Positions 11,206 through 24,065 of a DNA stretch of 64,000 nucleotides are shown here, in pieces. Each line of letters opens with the position of its first letter. Position 1 is the first letter of the stretch. The notes beneath the pieces were generated by a model, which worked only from the letters and a program-made list of their open reading frames with translations, was not told the DNA's origin and searched no databases. Made by a program: the position numbers and the translations under genes. The DNA is from Zelopaecilomyces penicillatus (lineage: Eukaryota; Ascomycota; Sordariomycetes; Hypocreales; Pseudodiploosporaceae), in assembly GCA_005765155.1 (NCBI GenBank), contig VCCP01000004.1, forward strand, positions 2,232,001-2,296,000, in the 5' to 3' direction.

Positions 11206-12792
11206 ATGGCCGCCCAGGTCGGACCTCTGCCGCTGGTCAAGCTGCCCTCGGGGCCGACGCCATTCACTGCGGAGCAGCGTTATTGGAAAACGTTCAAGAA
11301 CCAGTTGCTCATTCCCTCGCCGACCAACTTTCCCGTCACGCATGTCTCTCACAGCAGCGATTGCTTCGCCGTAACGACGGGCACGCGCGTTCAGATCTAC
11401 TCGAGTAGGACGAGGAAACTCATCAAAACCATCACGCGCTTTAGCGAAATTGCTAGAAGCGGAGAGATTAGGAAGGATGGCAAGGTGCTGGTAGCGGGAG
11501 AGGATTCCGGAAGGATACAGGTGTTCGACATCAACTCTAGAGCAATCTTGAAGACTTGGTTGGACCACAAGCAGCCAGTTTGGACCACCAAGTTCTCGAC
11601 GACGGAGCTCACAACACTGCTCAGCACAAGTGACGACAAGACTGTACGGCTCTGGGATCTGCCTAGCAACACGCCGACGTCAACATTTGTAGGCCACAAC
11701 GATTATGTGCGTTCCGGTAATTTTATGCCTGGCACCATGTCGAACATGGTTGTCTCTGGAAGTTACGATTCAACAGTTAAGCTATGGGACCCGCGAACAG
11801 GCAGCAACACGGCCGTCATGACCTTTAGACACACTGCTCCAGTGGAGGACGTTTTACCAATGCCTTCTGGAACCATGGTACTGGCTGCAGCCGGCAATTC
11901 TGTCAGTGTACTTGATCTTGTCGCAGCAAAGCCTCTACATCTTATCACCAATCACCAAAAGACTGTCACCAGTCTCGGCCTGGCTTCTAATGGTCGTCGG
12001 CTCGTTACTGCTAGTTTGGAGGGCCATGTCAAAGTATTTGAGACGACGGGATGGAATGTCGTAAACAGCGTCAAATATCCGGCACCTGTTCTCTCGGTTT
12101 CTGTTATTCCCTCCGCCGATGCATCTGAGTCCGTTGATCGCCATCTCGCAGTTGGTTTGCAGTCTGGTGTTCTGAGCGTCCGGACTCGCCTATCCGGGTT
12201 GGAGTCTCAGCGGGAACGCGAGCGTGAAAAAGAAATGAATGCACTCCTCGCCGGCACCATTGACTCTCACGACTCCAAGAAGCAGAAGCGCAAGCGTCGG
12301 GCTATCGCAGCCCATAGACTGGATATGGTTGGTGAGGGTGTGGATGTGGTGATTGCAAATGAAGGCCGCACATTTCGGAAAAAAGAACGACCATGGCAAT
12401 CGGATTTGCGACATGGCCGATATAGCCGGGCTCTCGACCAGGTTATAGACAAAACGTCTCCCGAGTACAGCCCTCTCGGCGCTCTCACTCTACTTCTCGC
12501 GCTCCGCCACCGCAGCGCCATACGAGACGCTCTTGAGAATCGGGATGAACAGAGTGTCCAGCCCATCTTGCGGTGGGTTTGTCAGTACATCTGCGACCCT
12601 CGATATGTGAGCATCTGTGTCGAGGTTGGTGTTCAGCTCTTGGACCTCTACGCCGAGTTCGTCGGTGGCTCGACAGAGCTCTTCCAGGGATTCCGGAAGC
12701 TACATACCAGAGTCAAGGCGGAAGTAACGAAAGCAAATACTGCCTGTCTGGTTGGTGGAATGCTCGAGAGCATGGTGATTGGGACAACATGA
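11206..12792 (+). CDS. UTP15: U3 snoRNP / UtpA subunit Utp15
   Basis: A 528-residue WD40 protein of the t-UTP/UtpA subcomplex of the small-subunit processome. It acts in the nucleolus in 18S pre-rRNA processing and links it to Pol I transcription. It is intronless. Seen: the family N-terminus ending in QRYWKTFKNQ; a beta-propeller at about 45-330 with clear WD repeats (TSDDKTVRLWDLPSN, GSYDSTVKLWDPRTG); a basic linker (KKQKRKRRAIAAHRLDM) that could be a nucleolar signal; and the C-terminal UTP15 domain (about 400-525: RYSRALDQVID, PLGALTLLLALRHRSAIRDAL, PILRWVCQYICDPRYV). The start at 11206 (TTGACCATGGCC) is taken rather than 11056 because the extra 50 codons are low-complexity. A housekeeping gene with no anomaly. 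Confidence 0.95.
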   Translation: MAAQVGPLPLVKLPSGPTPFTAEQRYWKTFKNQLLIPSPTNFPVTHVSHSSDCFAVTTGTRVQIYSSRTRKLIKTITRFSEIARSGEIRKDGKVLVAGEDSGRIQVFDINSRAILKTWLDHKQPVWTTKFSTTELTTLLSTSDDKTVRLWDLPSNTPTSTFVGHNDYVRSGNFMPGTMSNMVVSGSYDSTVKLWDPRTGSNTAVMTFRHTAPVEDVLPMPSGTMVLAAAGNSVSVLDLVAAKPLHLITNHQKTVTSLGLASNGRRLVTASLEGHVKVFETTGWNVVNSVKYPAPVLSVSVIPSADASESVDRHLAVGLQSGVLSVRTRLSGLESQREREREKEMNALLAGTIDSHDSKKQKRKRRAIAAHRLDMVGEGVDVVIANEGRTFRKKERPWQSDLRHGRYSRALDQVIDKTSPEYSPLGALTLLLALRHRSAIRDALENRDEQSVQPILRWVCQYICDPRYVSICVEVGVQLLDLYAEFVGGSTELFQGFRKLHTRVKAEVTKANTACLVGGMLESMVIGTT

Positions 12793-13492
12793 AAAGTCCC
12801 ACCGGGGGTGGGCGGTTGTATTTGTGGTTGAGAGGAGTTCTATGGCATTTTGCAGTGGCGTTCCGGCATCTACGGCTACCTGTTAAACTGGGAAACAAAT
12901 GTTGGGCGATTAGATGTAGAAACATCTCCAGCCAGACTAGTGTTATAGTTTTTCAAGGATGTACACCATGCTCTTGTGGTTTTTCCTCCTGGTGATTTGT
13001 CAAGTGATTTCTGCGCTTTCATCGACTTGAAAACAAATACCATGTTCCAAAAATCTGCCAAACAAGTGCTCACGGAGTAGGGAATGCCTGAAATTGACAG
13101 AATCTAGACCCAACGTTATAATAACGACCTAATGCAGTTTGATGTGCCTTACCGTTCCGTCTTCCCGCCGCCCATTTTGGCCAACCACGGCCCTGGTATG
13201 ACCTCATTGACGTCCACATCAAACCCTGGACAGTCCACTAATAAACCAAATTCAGCCAATTGTAAACGAATATGCTGAAATCACTGTTGTAATTTTTTTA
13301 TCGATATTCTGGTTGGGTGAGGTCTCTGGTAGAACGGCCCGCCAGCTGGCAGCCGGCAGCTGCCAACTGGTAACCTGTCTTGATTTTACACCCTCTATGC
13401 CCAACAATCGCATCTCTCTTTTCCCCGCCCTTCCTTGTGCTAAACATCCTTGCCCGACACTACACTGAACTGTACCACCATCACATGAGAGG
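12793..13492. other. Intergenic between UTP15 and helicase genes
   Basis: 700 bp holding the UTP15 3' UTR and the helicase promoter. A pyrimidine-rich stretch (about 13,400-13,450) precedes the helicase ATG. No gene or repeat supported. Confidence 0.5.
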
Positions 13493-16400
13493 ATGTCCGA
13501 CGGTACGGCTGAGCTACGGAAGTGGTATGCTGACAGGCATGCCCACATTGTTGATTTAGTTGGAGATATTGCTGGCCGTGAGACATTCATTGTCCAGGGC
13601 GAATCATTAATTCGGCACTGCCTAGAGACCTCAAAGGTCGACTTTGATGGTAGGTGCACGCGAAAGGGGAGCAGTGCCCTCTTTGGTTGGTCTCCACTGA
13701 CGTGTCAGCAGATGGATTTCAGGTCTTGCATGCTGTATTTGCAGTGGAGAAATTCCTCAGCAATTTGCACAAGAGAGGTTGCGATTTCGATATCGTCTTT
13801 TTTCGCAATCTGAGGAATTTGTGCGTCCCGTCTGGCATAAGTAGTGAGAATGGGTATAAATGCCAACTCACGAGGACAATCCTCATCCGCCATCTGACCA
13901 GATACGCTGCCGAAGCCTTCCAGAATGGCTCCAGAGCAGTCGTCCATGAATTCGAGTCTATTGAAAGCCAGGAATTTGCTGCATATTTGCATCGTGTGCC
14001 CGTGCATTTTATCCTTTGCCATGAAGGTGACGGTGAATCAGAAAGTGACTCTATCCAGCTACGACACATGATATACAAGTTCGTCTCTCTGGGGAAAAAT
14101 GTGGGCTTGCTGAACTCACTTGAATGGAAAAGCTCAAAGGTCAGTACTGGGAGTTGAAATAATCTACCAAGTAGGATTCTAACGTAGTTCTAGCTGTTTG
14201 CACCACTGGTGGGAAGATCCAGCATAAAGTTGACTCCGCTTCACATTGAAGAGGCTTTCCACGCTACGCATACAGCATGGGGACTTCCAAATGATGTTGA
14301 AACGCATTTTGACTCGTTTGAAGACTCGGATTTGTCAATGCGAGAACGTGTCTGCGTTGTCGCATGTCGTATGCTCTATAACGAAGCGACTGGCAATGCC
14401 CAGAAAGAAGAAGCTGTCGAGAAGCAAACATTGGCATTTATGCTTCATCTTGCAATTCTGCGAAACAGCACGCTTCTTGAACGCCAAACTTTGATTGAGA
14501 AAAAGCAGAGTCTAAGCGCGGCGGATGCGTCCTTCCTTCGCCAAGTAGGAGAAATCTCACAAGCGTTGTTGGAGAACGAGGATTCATTCAGCGAGTGCTC
14601 AGACGATGCGAGTTGGGACATATATGATCAACTTGATGGGCTCTTGTTCTCAGTTGCCTCTAAAGTTCTCGAGGCTGAGGGTGCTGTTTTCGCATCTGCT
14701 GTTGAGACATGGAGGCAGCTGTGGGATGCATTTCTTTCGGGACGAAGTTCACGCGTGTCCCTCAAGGCAACCAAGACTTTGCCAGCTGGCACGTGCGATG
14801 AGCAATCATCTTCATTAAGAGTTCAGCCTGCAGTTCTAGCATTCAGCCACCCCATCTTGGACCCTTTCCTAGATGGTATCGATCTGAAAAATGCCCCGGA
14901 ATACAAAGATCGAGCTACAGACTTGGTCTTTGAGGATTTGCGGCACTGGCATTCTACCAAGCCTGTCGTCAAACGTAAACGGCCAGAGAAGCTCGACTTT
15001 TGGGCAAGGAAACGTACCCAAAAGCATATGGCCGATATTGTTGCGTATTCGGCGAGTTTGACTAACGCAAACGGCAAGATAATCAACCCCGAAACCATTG
15101 TGAAGGGACTCCCAAAGGCAAAAAAGAAGAAGGAAGAGATTGTGAAAAATCCCCCCAAAACCGGCCAAAAACCGGCCCAGAAACCCCAAAAGTCAAAAGT
15201 GCCTTCAAAAGGTGGTCGCGAGGATGCACTGAGAGCGGCACGCGAAGTTCAGGAAAAGAAGACTTTGACCAAGCAGTCCAGCTCTATTTCTCACTGGTCT
15301 AAAACCTACGCTGAAATCGAAAAGGATGAGGATCTCGTCAATCGGTATCTGAAAACAATCACCTTCCTACTCAATCGGAGCCCGGATGATATCCAAGCTC
15401 TCGGCTCGGAGACTCAGCTGTATCTGAGTCATCTCCTCGGGCAATTGTGGGAAAAACTACGACAGGATTCGACCAAGGGTAACGGCAACGGTAAGTTGAC
15501 CAAACATGACAAGCAAACAAGTTGGGGCATTTATACTGAACCAGAACTAACATGAACAGGGTCATATCTCATTGCCCTCATATGGAATTGGCTGCAACAA
15601 ATATCAGCGTTGGGAGCAAGTCCCGCTGTTGTCAAAGCTGTGGGAAAATTAACCACATACCTAAATATGCCTGATCTTCCTATTGTGTCTGGGGACCAGC
15701 TCCAAGACCTAGCATTCAAACTTGATTACAAGCCTTTCAAAACGGCCGGTAAGGGCATCAATGATCACCGTGCCCTTCAGATTGAGTATGCGGGTCCTTA
15801 CATGGAAAGACGATTCGACTCTCAGCCCGACAGCCGTGTTCCATTTGAGCCAGATGCCTGGCAGAGAAAGGTCCTCGACTCCATTGACGCAGATCGCAGT
15901 CTCCTGGTCATTGCACCCACATCCGCCGGAAAGACCTTCATTTCATTCTACGCTATGAAAAAGGTGCTTGAGGAGAGTGATGATGGAGTCCTTGTCTATG
16001 TGGCTCCAACCAAGGCCCTTGTCAATCAAATTGCCGCCGAAATTGGTGCTCGCTTCTCCAAGTCTTACCATCAGTATGCTGGAAAGTCCATTTGGGGACT
16101 TTATACTCGCGACTACCGCATCAACAACCCGACAGGATGTCAGATCCTAGTCACTGTGCCACATATTCTTCAGACACTGCTTCTGACACCTACCAACGCA
16201 AACCAGCCGAGTGCTTGGTCACGACGACTCAAAAGAATCATTTTCGATGAAGTTCATTGCATTGGAAATGACGAGGACGGTATTGTCTGGGAACAATTGC
16301 TTCTACTTGCGCCATGTCCCATCATTGCTTTGTCCGCCACGGTAGGAAATCCTGACTCGTTTCGGGATTGGTTGTCTAAAGCACAGAAGAGCAAAGGACA

Positions 16401-19023
16401 GGAGTTGGATATGATTGTTCACAAAGCCCGATACTCTGACTTGCGCAAATTCGTCTATCATTCAGACGAGGTATCTGAGGGAGTTGATTTCCAAGGCTTC
16501 CGAACAGTGAAGAGGGTGCCTTGTCCTGGGTTGGATGAAGGAGAGCAAATCTGCCCTAACTTTTCATTCGTCCATCCCATCACTGCTCTGGCAGACAAGT
16601 AAGTACACACGAGATTTTTTTGGTTGCTTGAGGATGGTATTTAACAGTTGATTAGTAACAACGCCGCTTTGAATACCTTGACATTAGAAGCTCGTGATTG
16701 CCTTAGCCTTTGGACAAGTCTTAAGAAGGCACTTACGTCTTCTGAATTGCAGGAAATTGGCTTGACTGCTCCATCAAAGTTGCCCGAGGTGATCACAAAG
16801 CAGGATATCCTCCTTTGGGAAGAGAATCTGAAGCGTGGCTCTCAGCAGCTAATGGAGACTAAGCCATCTCTGTTCCAGAAGGTACGACAGAGTCTTGAGC
16901 CATCAAAGCAGCGAATCAACAATGTAAAGTTGGGTATTGGGCAGTCTTTGAATAGTCTGTTTGCTTTGGCTTGTGATCTTCATGCTCAGAATGCGCTCCC
17001 GGCCTTGGTTTTTCATTATGACGGCACTGGTTGCGAGGAAGCTGTCGAATTTCTACTGTCCAAGCTTGACTCTGCAGAAAAAAAGTGGAAGGAAACATCC
17101 TCTGAATGGGCTCACAAACTTGTGCAGTTTGAGTCTTGGAAGACAAGCAGCAGCAAGGCTAATGGAAAGAAGACACTGGCAAAGCCAGCTGCTCGCAACA
17201 AGGACGATGCATCCAAGGGATCCAAGCTTGATATGATGCGAGAGGAGTCATCATACAGCGAGGTCAGCCCATGGCAGAGTTTCGACCCAGATGCTCCTTT
17301 GGCGAAGTTTAGCTTTGCAGACTCAACCAAAATGCAGCCCTCGGAGTTCTTGGATACCGTCAGACGATTGGAGACTAGAGTGGAACCCTGGTTGGTGCTT
17401 GCTCTCAAACGTGGTTTAGGTGTTCATCATTCTGGAATGAACAGAATGTACCGACAGACGTACGTTTTTCCCCTTTTCGCTTTGTGCTTTGAACCATTCT
17501 GCAATGAATTCTAACAGGTATCTAGGGTCGAAATTCTGTTCCGCAAGGGTTACCTGAGGTTGGTCGTTGCGACAGGCACGCTGGCATTGGGTGTCAATAT
17601 GCCGTGCAAGACAGTCGTCTTCCATAGGGATTCCGTATTTCTAACTGCTCAGAACTACCACCAGTCATCTGGACGTGCAGGTCGACGAGGATTCGATCTG
17701 CTAGGAAACGTCGTATTCCACGACGTCCCCACAGATCGAGTTTACGAAATAATGTCTGCCCGGCTGCCCGAGCTCAAGGGACAGTTTTCCCTTTCCACCA
17801 CCTTGATTCTCCGGCTCCTGGCCCTCTTGGACGGGACCAAGAACTCTGAATTTTCTGCGGGGATTGCACGATCGCTGCTTTCACAAACGCACCTGTATCT
17901 GGGTGGACCAGAATCGGAGATGGCTGTCAGGCACCATCTGCGCTTCACGATTGAGTATCTGAGACGTCAACAACTTATATCGGCTAAAGGAGCCCCGGTG
18001 AACTTTTCTGGGCTGGTAGGACATCTCTACTTTACGGAAAATTCAGTATTTGCGTTTCATTCGCTTCTCAAGGGCGGATACTTTCACCAACTCTGTGCTG
18101 AGATTGATAAGCATCCCAAAAAGGTGATGATGAAAATGCTGCTTGTTCTTTGCCATTTGTTTAACAGAATTCCCATTCGACGAACTGAAGAACTAGTCAA
18201 AGATGCCGAGAAGTCATCCTCTTTGGTCTTTCTTCCACGCCTACCACAAATGGCTGAGGACTTGCTCATCGAGCATAACAAGGAGACGCTATCCATCTTC
18301 AAGGACTACGTCCAGTCCTACATCAGCCACAATTTGACCAAGAAGGCAGATCGTGTTTTGCCATTTAGCAACATTGCCGTTGGTCAGGAGAAGCCCTTGC
18401 TGGGGTTGTCGGCGGAAAAGTCGACGACCATACGATCTCCATTTGTCGCTCTTTCCGGCTTTACGGACGAGTTCAGCTCTATTCACGAGCTGTGCCAGAC
18501 AGTGCGAGACGACGTGTTTCTTGAGGAATCGGCTATACCATATATTGCAGTCTGGCCTCATGACAGCAAAGTGGAACTAAACTCGTATATATACGATTTT
18601 TTTGTCAACGGAAGCTTAACGATGCTAGTAAAAGATAACCACATCAAGCGAGGAGATGTTTGGTTCTTCCTGCAAGACTTTTCCCGCACCCTGTCGACCA
18701 TTGTTTCCAGCCTGACCGCCCTCATCAGCTCAGAGGAGAATTTGGATGAAGATGAGATTGAACCGCAAGCTGATGCCGATGATCTAAAGCCCAATGTCAC
18801 GCCTGACGATTATAAAGATGGGTTTGAAGATGAGGACAGTAGCAGCGATAGTGAATCGGATGACGAAGACTCGACAGCTGACGAGTGGAGTGGTAGCAAT
18901 GATGGGAGTGAATTTGTCATGCCGGCCTGGCGTAAGAAGGGTGGAGATTTAGTCAAGGTTCTCAGGGCGTTTACGCTTTTAAGAGACGAATTTGATGCCA
19001 AGTTCCGCAAGACTTGGGCTTAA
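13493..19023 (+). CDS. DDX60-like Ski2-type DExH RNA helicase
   Basis: A 1,740-residue helicase of the DDX60 group within the Ski2-like SF2 family. Exons: 13493-13649, 13712-14139, 14194-15490, 15560-16598, 16656-17459 and 17526-19023, all GT-AG and in frame. Seen: a long N-terminal region without a known fold (about 1-720) with the conserved-looking opening GFQVLHAVFAVEKFL; motif I APTSAGKT at 746; Ia APTKALVNQ; motif II DEVH at 857; motif III SAT at 886; the GVHHSGM and ATGTLALGVNMP segments; motif VI QSSGRAGRRG at 1288; and an acidic DED/SDSESDDED stretch near the end. A Lys-rich linker at about 500-540 may be a nuclear signal. Human DDX60 is an interferon-induced antiviral RNA factor, but the fungal members are essentially uncharacterised. 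Exon 2 has a tandem CAGCAG acceptor (13708 or 13711), giving a one-residue choice. Confidence 0.93.
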
Positions 19024-20341
19024 GAGGGAGGGGAGATTGGATTATTGTCTTCTCAACAGCTCGACGAGGGTTTCTGATATCACTTGTGTTTTTACTCTCT
19101 TAAGAATTCAAGTGTTGGATGAAGGTGTTCAATGATAATTTACGTTTCGCAAAGGGAGATGGATGGTGTTGTTGACTCCGGCATTGGCAGTTGTCTCGGT
19201 TTGTCAGTGTTGATGATGATGGTTTCTAGAGTCAGAATGATATTTGAAAAGTTTGTATTTCTAATACATCATCTGTTAAAGCGTTGCTGTGAATGCTAGC
19301 GCATATCGCCCCTCGTATGCTCAAGCTCATACACTCTGCTTCATCAGGTTCTATTTGCTCCTCTTTATTGTTTTAAAATATTGACATATTAAACACTATT
19401 AGCATTCCCGGACTGGCAGACTCTGTCCCACCGTATTTTCCGTACGAAGGTCTCATGGCGAGCTGTTTGAAGAAGTTATAACGATTCCTTTGAGTTCGAC
19501 ATACATAATCCTTATTGATATCTAGCTAAAAAGCTGGCGATGTTTAGTTTCACGTTTTTAGCTGCCCAGATTTTACAGGCTGCTGCGATCGTTAGATAGT
19601 GGGGATAAATCGTTTAGTTTTCTAAAGAAAGCCTATCTTCGATATCCCATTTCCCAACGAGAACTTTTCTCGGGTTTCCCTTTTCACTTTTCTGCCCAAT
19701 CCTTTCGTGTACTTTTAGGAATCTCCGCCTTGGCAACTCCATACTGTATATAACATGAACTGACAACTAGCCCAAAACAGCCAAGGCTAAGCAGAAAACG
19801 ACAGCCGAATCTGCAAGGGAGGGGGAGGGGGGGCAGTTTCTCAAATCATTTTCCCATCTATCATATATGACGGACAAAAACACGCGACGTAAAAAAAAAA
19901 AAAGGCGATGCCGATGCTACCTTGTCCGATATGATTCAAGGCCCTTGTCTACAATGATAACATGCTGACGAAAGAAAAGAATTGACTGCTGCACCTATCA
20001 GAATATAGCAAGAAAAATGCAAGGATGCTGCTACAAGGATAATCTCTAGCTTACCGATTACACAAAAGCCTGCTTGCTTTTCCTAGGAGTTTTGCGGCGG
20101 CGATGCCAGAAACGGGTTTCCGCCCCAAACGATCTCTTACCCAGGGGCGACCGTTCTCAATCAATACATTGATGAGATCATCCCGCCCAGCATATATTAC
20201 AATCTATTCATCAGCTATGAACCAAGTCAAGCTCAAAAGTCGATCCCTCCCATTCCCATCTCTCCCGCATCGTTCCGACGCTCGGCTCATCTCCGATGCT
20301 ACACACTCTCTATGTGGTATCATATGCGTGAGAGCGCGCGC

Positions 20342-20382
20342 GCGTGTGTGTGTGTGTGTGTGTGCGTGTGTATGTGTGTGCA
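20342..20382. repeat. GT-rich dinucleotide repeat
   Basis: Interrupted (GT)n run preceded by GCGCGCGC, a potential Z-forming alternating purine-pyrimidine tract. It is followed by ATTC/ATCC-type tetranucleotide repeats (about 20384-20415). Confidence 0.85.
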
Positions 20383-20489
20383 TTCATCCATCCATTCAAT
20401 CATTCATTCATTCGTGCATGGATGTACATTATCAGTTTGTCTGTCTTGAATCTCGGTTCGCTGCCATCCAATCGCTTCATAAACAAACA

Positions 20490-20507
20490 CCCCCCCCCCC
20501 CCCCCCC
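20490..20507. repeat. C18 homopolymer
   Basis: Uninterrupted run of 18 C. Confidence 0.9.
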
Positions 20508-21670
20508 TTCGCGTCCCTGCGCAGCCAATCGAGGCGAATCCTGGGGCCATGAGCATCCTCTACGCCCTCTCGTTTGGTCGTTTTGGGGGCGACGGCTTTC
20601 CTTTTCCATCGTCCATGTTTGCTTCTTTCGGTTCGACTTGCTTCCTTTTTGCGAAACAAGGTCAGCCGGCCCAGAGCGGCGGCCCGTTCCACTTCCCTTT
20701 GGCAACCCCTGGCAAACCCCAACCCCAGCCTCGAACCCCAACCCCAACCCCTGCCATACCCATTTCATCATCATTATCACCACTACGGACTATTCTGCCC
20801 TCCAACGCCTTTCTCTCATTCTTTCTCCCACGGGTTTGTTCATGAAACATGCGCTCACTGTACTACGTACTGTTCCATAACTACCACTCATACATACGTT
20901 TAGACACAATGCTTTCAGTCGGCCCAAAACAAGGTCTCAAACACCAAACTGTCAACTTGTCTCACAGCAGCACAGCTTTTCCGCTCCCACCATCCGTGCA
21001 GTTATAAAGTAACACTCTGTACATGTACATTCATACATTCATACATGCAGACAGATAACTGACACGTTCCAGACTCTCCAGATAATCAGACATGCCAATC
21101 CCCCCCATGGCACCGGATGATGCAAGTCCGTAAGTGTCCCGCCTCATCGGTTCGACGTGTTCCACCCCCAGCAATGCGGCTCCCCCCATGACAACTATCA
21201 CCATACCCACACGGCACAAGGCTATCCAGAGATTCCGTAGCAGATCATTGTAGCGGTTCCTGTCGGCTCTTACCCAGTGTCCCGTATCCCTCCCACCCAT
21301 CGACTTTTAACAGCTCCCCTTTCCTATACACACATTATACATATATACCCTACCTCGCCTTAGCTATAGCCACAACACCCGCCATCTCGGTCGTAAATTG
21401 CCTTATCATTGTAAAACTCCAAAGGGGGCTGGCTACCAAAGACATTTCGTAGAATGATAGATGACCAAATCCCCCTCCCCCCTTCAAGGATAACGGCCCG
21501 TTTAAGCGATGCTGGAAATATCTTCAACTTCTCCCCAAAAAATAAAAAGAACCCCCACACATCGCAGGGTCCGAGAGCTTGGACCGCCACCGCAAAGAAA
21601 ACAGATGTTGATGGTTTGCTTGTGTGTGGTACAGACTCCAGTCCAGCCCAGCCCAGTCCAGTTCAGTGAA

Positions 21671-21690
21671 GTCACGTCACGTCACGTCAC
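21671..21690. repeat. Four tandem GTCAC units
   Basis: GTCAC repeated four times. Each junction creates TGACGTGA on the opposite strand, a CRE/bZIP-like site. See findings. Confidence 0.85.
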
Positions 21691-21781
21691 ATTCAAAGTT
21701 GAGCAAACCCACCTGAGAAGACCCCGTTTTCAGCTTTTGCTGCCCAAGAAACTAGCAATAGCTTTTTGAGCCTTGTTTGTT

Positions 21782-21802
21782 CCCCCCCCCCCCCCCCCCC
21801 CC
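21782..21802. repeat. C21 homopolymer
   Basis: Uninterrupted run of 21 C in non-coding DNA. Confidence 0.9.
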
Positions 21803-22866
21803 TCCGCTGGTTGATAATGTCCGAGGGCCGAGACAGGGAATACACACAAGAGAGAGAGAACAGAAAGAAGAAAAATAAGAAAAGAGTCCTGGGGTCCGGG
21901 TCTGGGCCTGGGATTAGGATTGGGATTGGAGAGGGCATTTCAAAGACATCCATCTCTCCACATACATACCCATAACCCATAACCCTGCACGTATTACATC
22001 CCCCCCAACGTTTTGAGATCTGCCCTACAAACAAGTCTGTGTTTCTGCAAGCCCTGTCTCGATGTAATATCTGCCATGTGTCTCTCTCTCTCTCACCTGC
22101 TCGTCTGCCTGCCTTACAACTACACTCCCACCCGTTCTCCATCAGGAAACCCGCAATCTCGCTCTCTCTGCGCGTGCTTCCTGATCTCAAAACGCCTCCT
22201 CCAACCCCCAAATAGGACACTCAATGTACACATTCCACCGCTTCCGTGTGATACGATCGTGGATCATCTCCACCCCAAGCAAGCCCAAGCCCGATATCCG
22301 CTGCTAAGCGACCCCCTCTCCGGGATAAAATGCAGCAACCATATCAAGACAAAGCAAGCAAACTCCCCCCACCACCCCCTTGGCAGCACTGCGAACGGCT
22401 TTCATATATCCGTGCTGAAACACAGCATCTCTGCATTACATATACATATACATGTTTGTATAGACAAACTCCAACTCCCAAAAATATCTCAGCTTTGCGT
22501 ACAAGCCTAAGGGCCCGGAGTTTCTTGCCCTATTCGTGTCTTAACTTTGCCTACTCTTGTCCTTTTCCATGTCCTTATGCTTGTCCATAATGTAATAATG
22601 TATGCAGCGCATGCTTGTCTCTCATGCCCCCATGTCAGCCTCCCCCATACTAACCCACCTACTACACAGTACAATAGCTAGCTGTACATGTCAAGTTCCA
22701 GATCCCTTGTCATCAGACGACTTGCCAATGCATGTCTTAGCCGGGCTGACTACATGCATGCTCGTACGACATACGTAGAGAGATGGTTCGACGTAGATCA
22801 TCCATGTACAGCACAGTACATTCCATTCCTCCATGTATTCTCTCTCCCCCACGGAGTCTGGAGTTT

Positions 22867-22879
22867 GGGGGGGGGGGGG
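22867..22879. repeat. G13 homopolymer
   Basis: Run of 13 G, about 100 bp before an (AC)n repeat. Confidence 0.85.
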
Positions 22880-22976
22880 AAGCACATACATCAGCCTCAC
22901 CGGTTACATTTCTCCAAACATGTACATTGATGCCGGTTTGCTGGTTTGTCTACTGGTCCAGCCGACAAATACGCAC

Positions 22977-22994
22977 GCACACACACACACACAC
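22977..22994. repeat. (AC)n microsatellite
   Basis: Eight or more AC units after ACGCACGC. Confidence 0.85.
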
Positions 22995-24065
22995 ATGCAC
23001 AGAGATGGAGATGGAGCAAAGGGAGCGCAAGATAATTTGCCACAGTCTATTGCGCTGCCAATCATGGTGGCCAGAAGCATTCGCTATACTGAGGAAGTTA
23101 TTCTGATTCCTCGATTCCAGTATTCAAACCTTCTGTATTGTCAACACTCCCCACGACCCTGTCCTGCTGGATTCATCATAATCCACTTTCTTCTTCTCCT
23201 CCTCCTCCTCCTTCTCTTCTATTTGGTCCATCATAGACCGTGCAACATGGTGCCTCCCTTCCATCAATCTACCTCACTGGCTTGTCCAGCGAGGCAGGGG
23301 AGGGCAGGTACTTTCCCCATGTGCAGAGTGGTATCTCCTCCAAGGCCATCCTGAGTTTTTTTATCAGTCAAAGAAAAAAGAAAACTGTCGCATCAAATAA
23401 ACAAAGAACCGAGCAAATGAGCGCATGTTGTCCAACAGCGCCTCGTTCCAAAATGCCTTGTACATGTAACAGAAGAATGTGGTTAGATGCCGGATAGAAT
23501 AAGAAAAAAGCCGCCGTTAGAGCCCTCCCAGAAGAACAGAAGAACACATTGCTTAGAGTGCCTCCAAACGGATGGGTTTGAACTCTCCGTCAAAGAACAC
23601 GAGGTACAAATGTGCCACGAATTTCAACTCAATGATCAACCGTCCTCTTGCCGCGCGCCGTTTGGTCCATGGTTACAGTTCCACGCAGCAGACACTTGGG
23701 TAGCTAATACCATTATCCTCTAGTGCCTCTGCTTGCAACATAGGTATCAAATTCCGAGAAAAGTAAAAAGGGAACAGAAAGAGAAAGAAAAAGAAAAAGA
23801 GGGGGGGTTCGCAGGCCATGCACGCAAAGGTCGTTGAACCCAAATTACAGGACATTTAAGCAGCCAGGACAGCCGCCCCAAAACCTGTACGTCCATTACA
23901 TGAATTTTTTCAATGTCATTCCAAGTGCCTAATATAGTAGTGTATGTGAGCGTCGATGATGCCGTCCAGCTTTAAAAAGAGTGAAACAAGAGATGGGTAA
24001 AATGCCAGTAAAATGCCGTCGCTGTATGGTTACAAAAAGAAACCCCCCGGGGGAGTCAGCTGCCT

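Larger units (their letters stand above)
19024..24065. other. 5-kb gene-free region rich in simple repeats
   Basis: Lies between the 3' ends of the convergent helicase and transcription-factor genes. Many short ORFs occur but none has a domain, codon pattern or splice support. The region carries GT, AC and CTC microsatellites, C/G homopolymers of 13-21 nt, and a GTCAC array. It is too long to be two ordinary 3' UTRs, so an unrecognised non-coding transcript is possible. Confidence 0.5.

Noticed and set aside
20720..20750. tRNA-like B-box on the minus strand (GGTTCGAGGC)
   Set aside because: The T-stem does not pair and no A-box or acceptor stem is found at the right distance. Other GTTCRA matches in the window fail likewise.
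21965..21990. Telomere-like CCCATAACCC repeats
   Set aside because: Only two or three imperfect units and not the CCCTAA period; a chance local repeat inside the chromosome.
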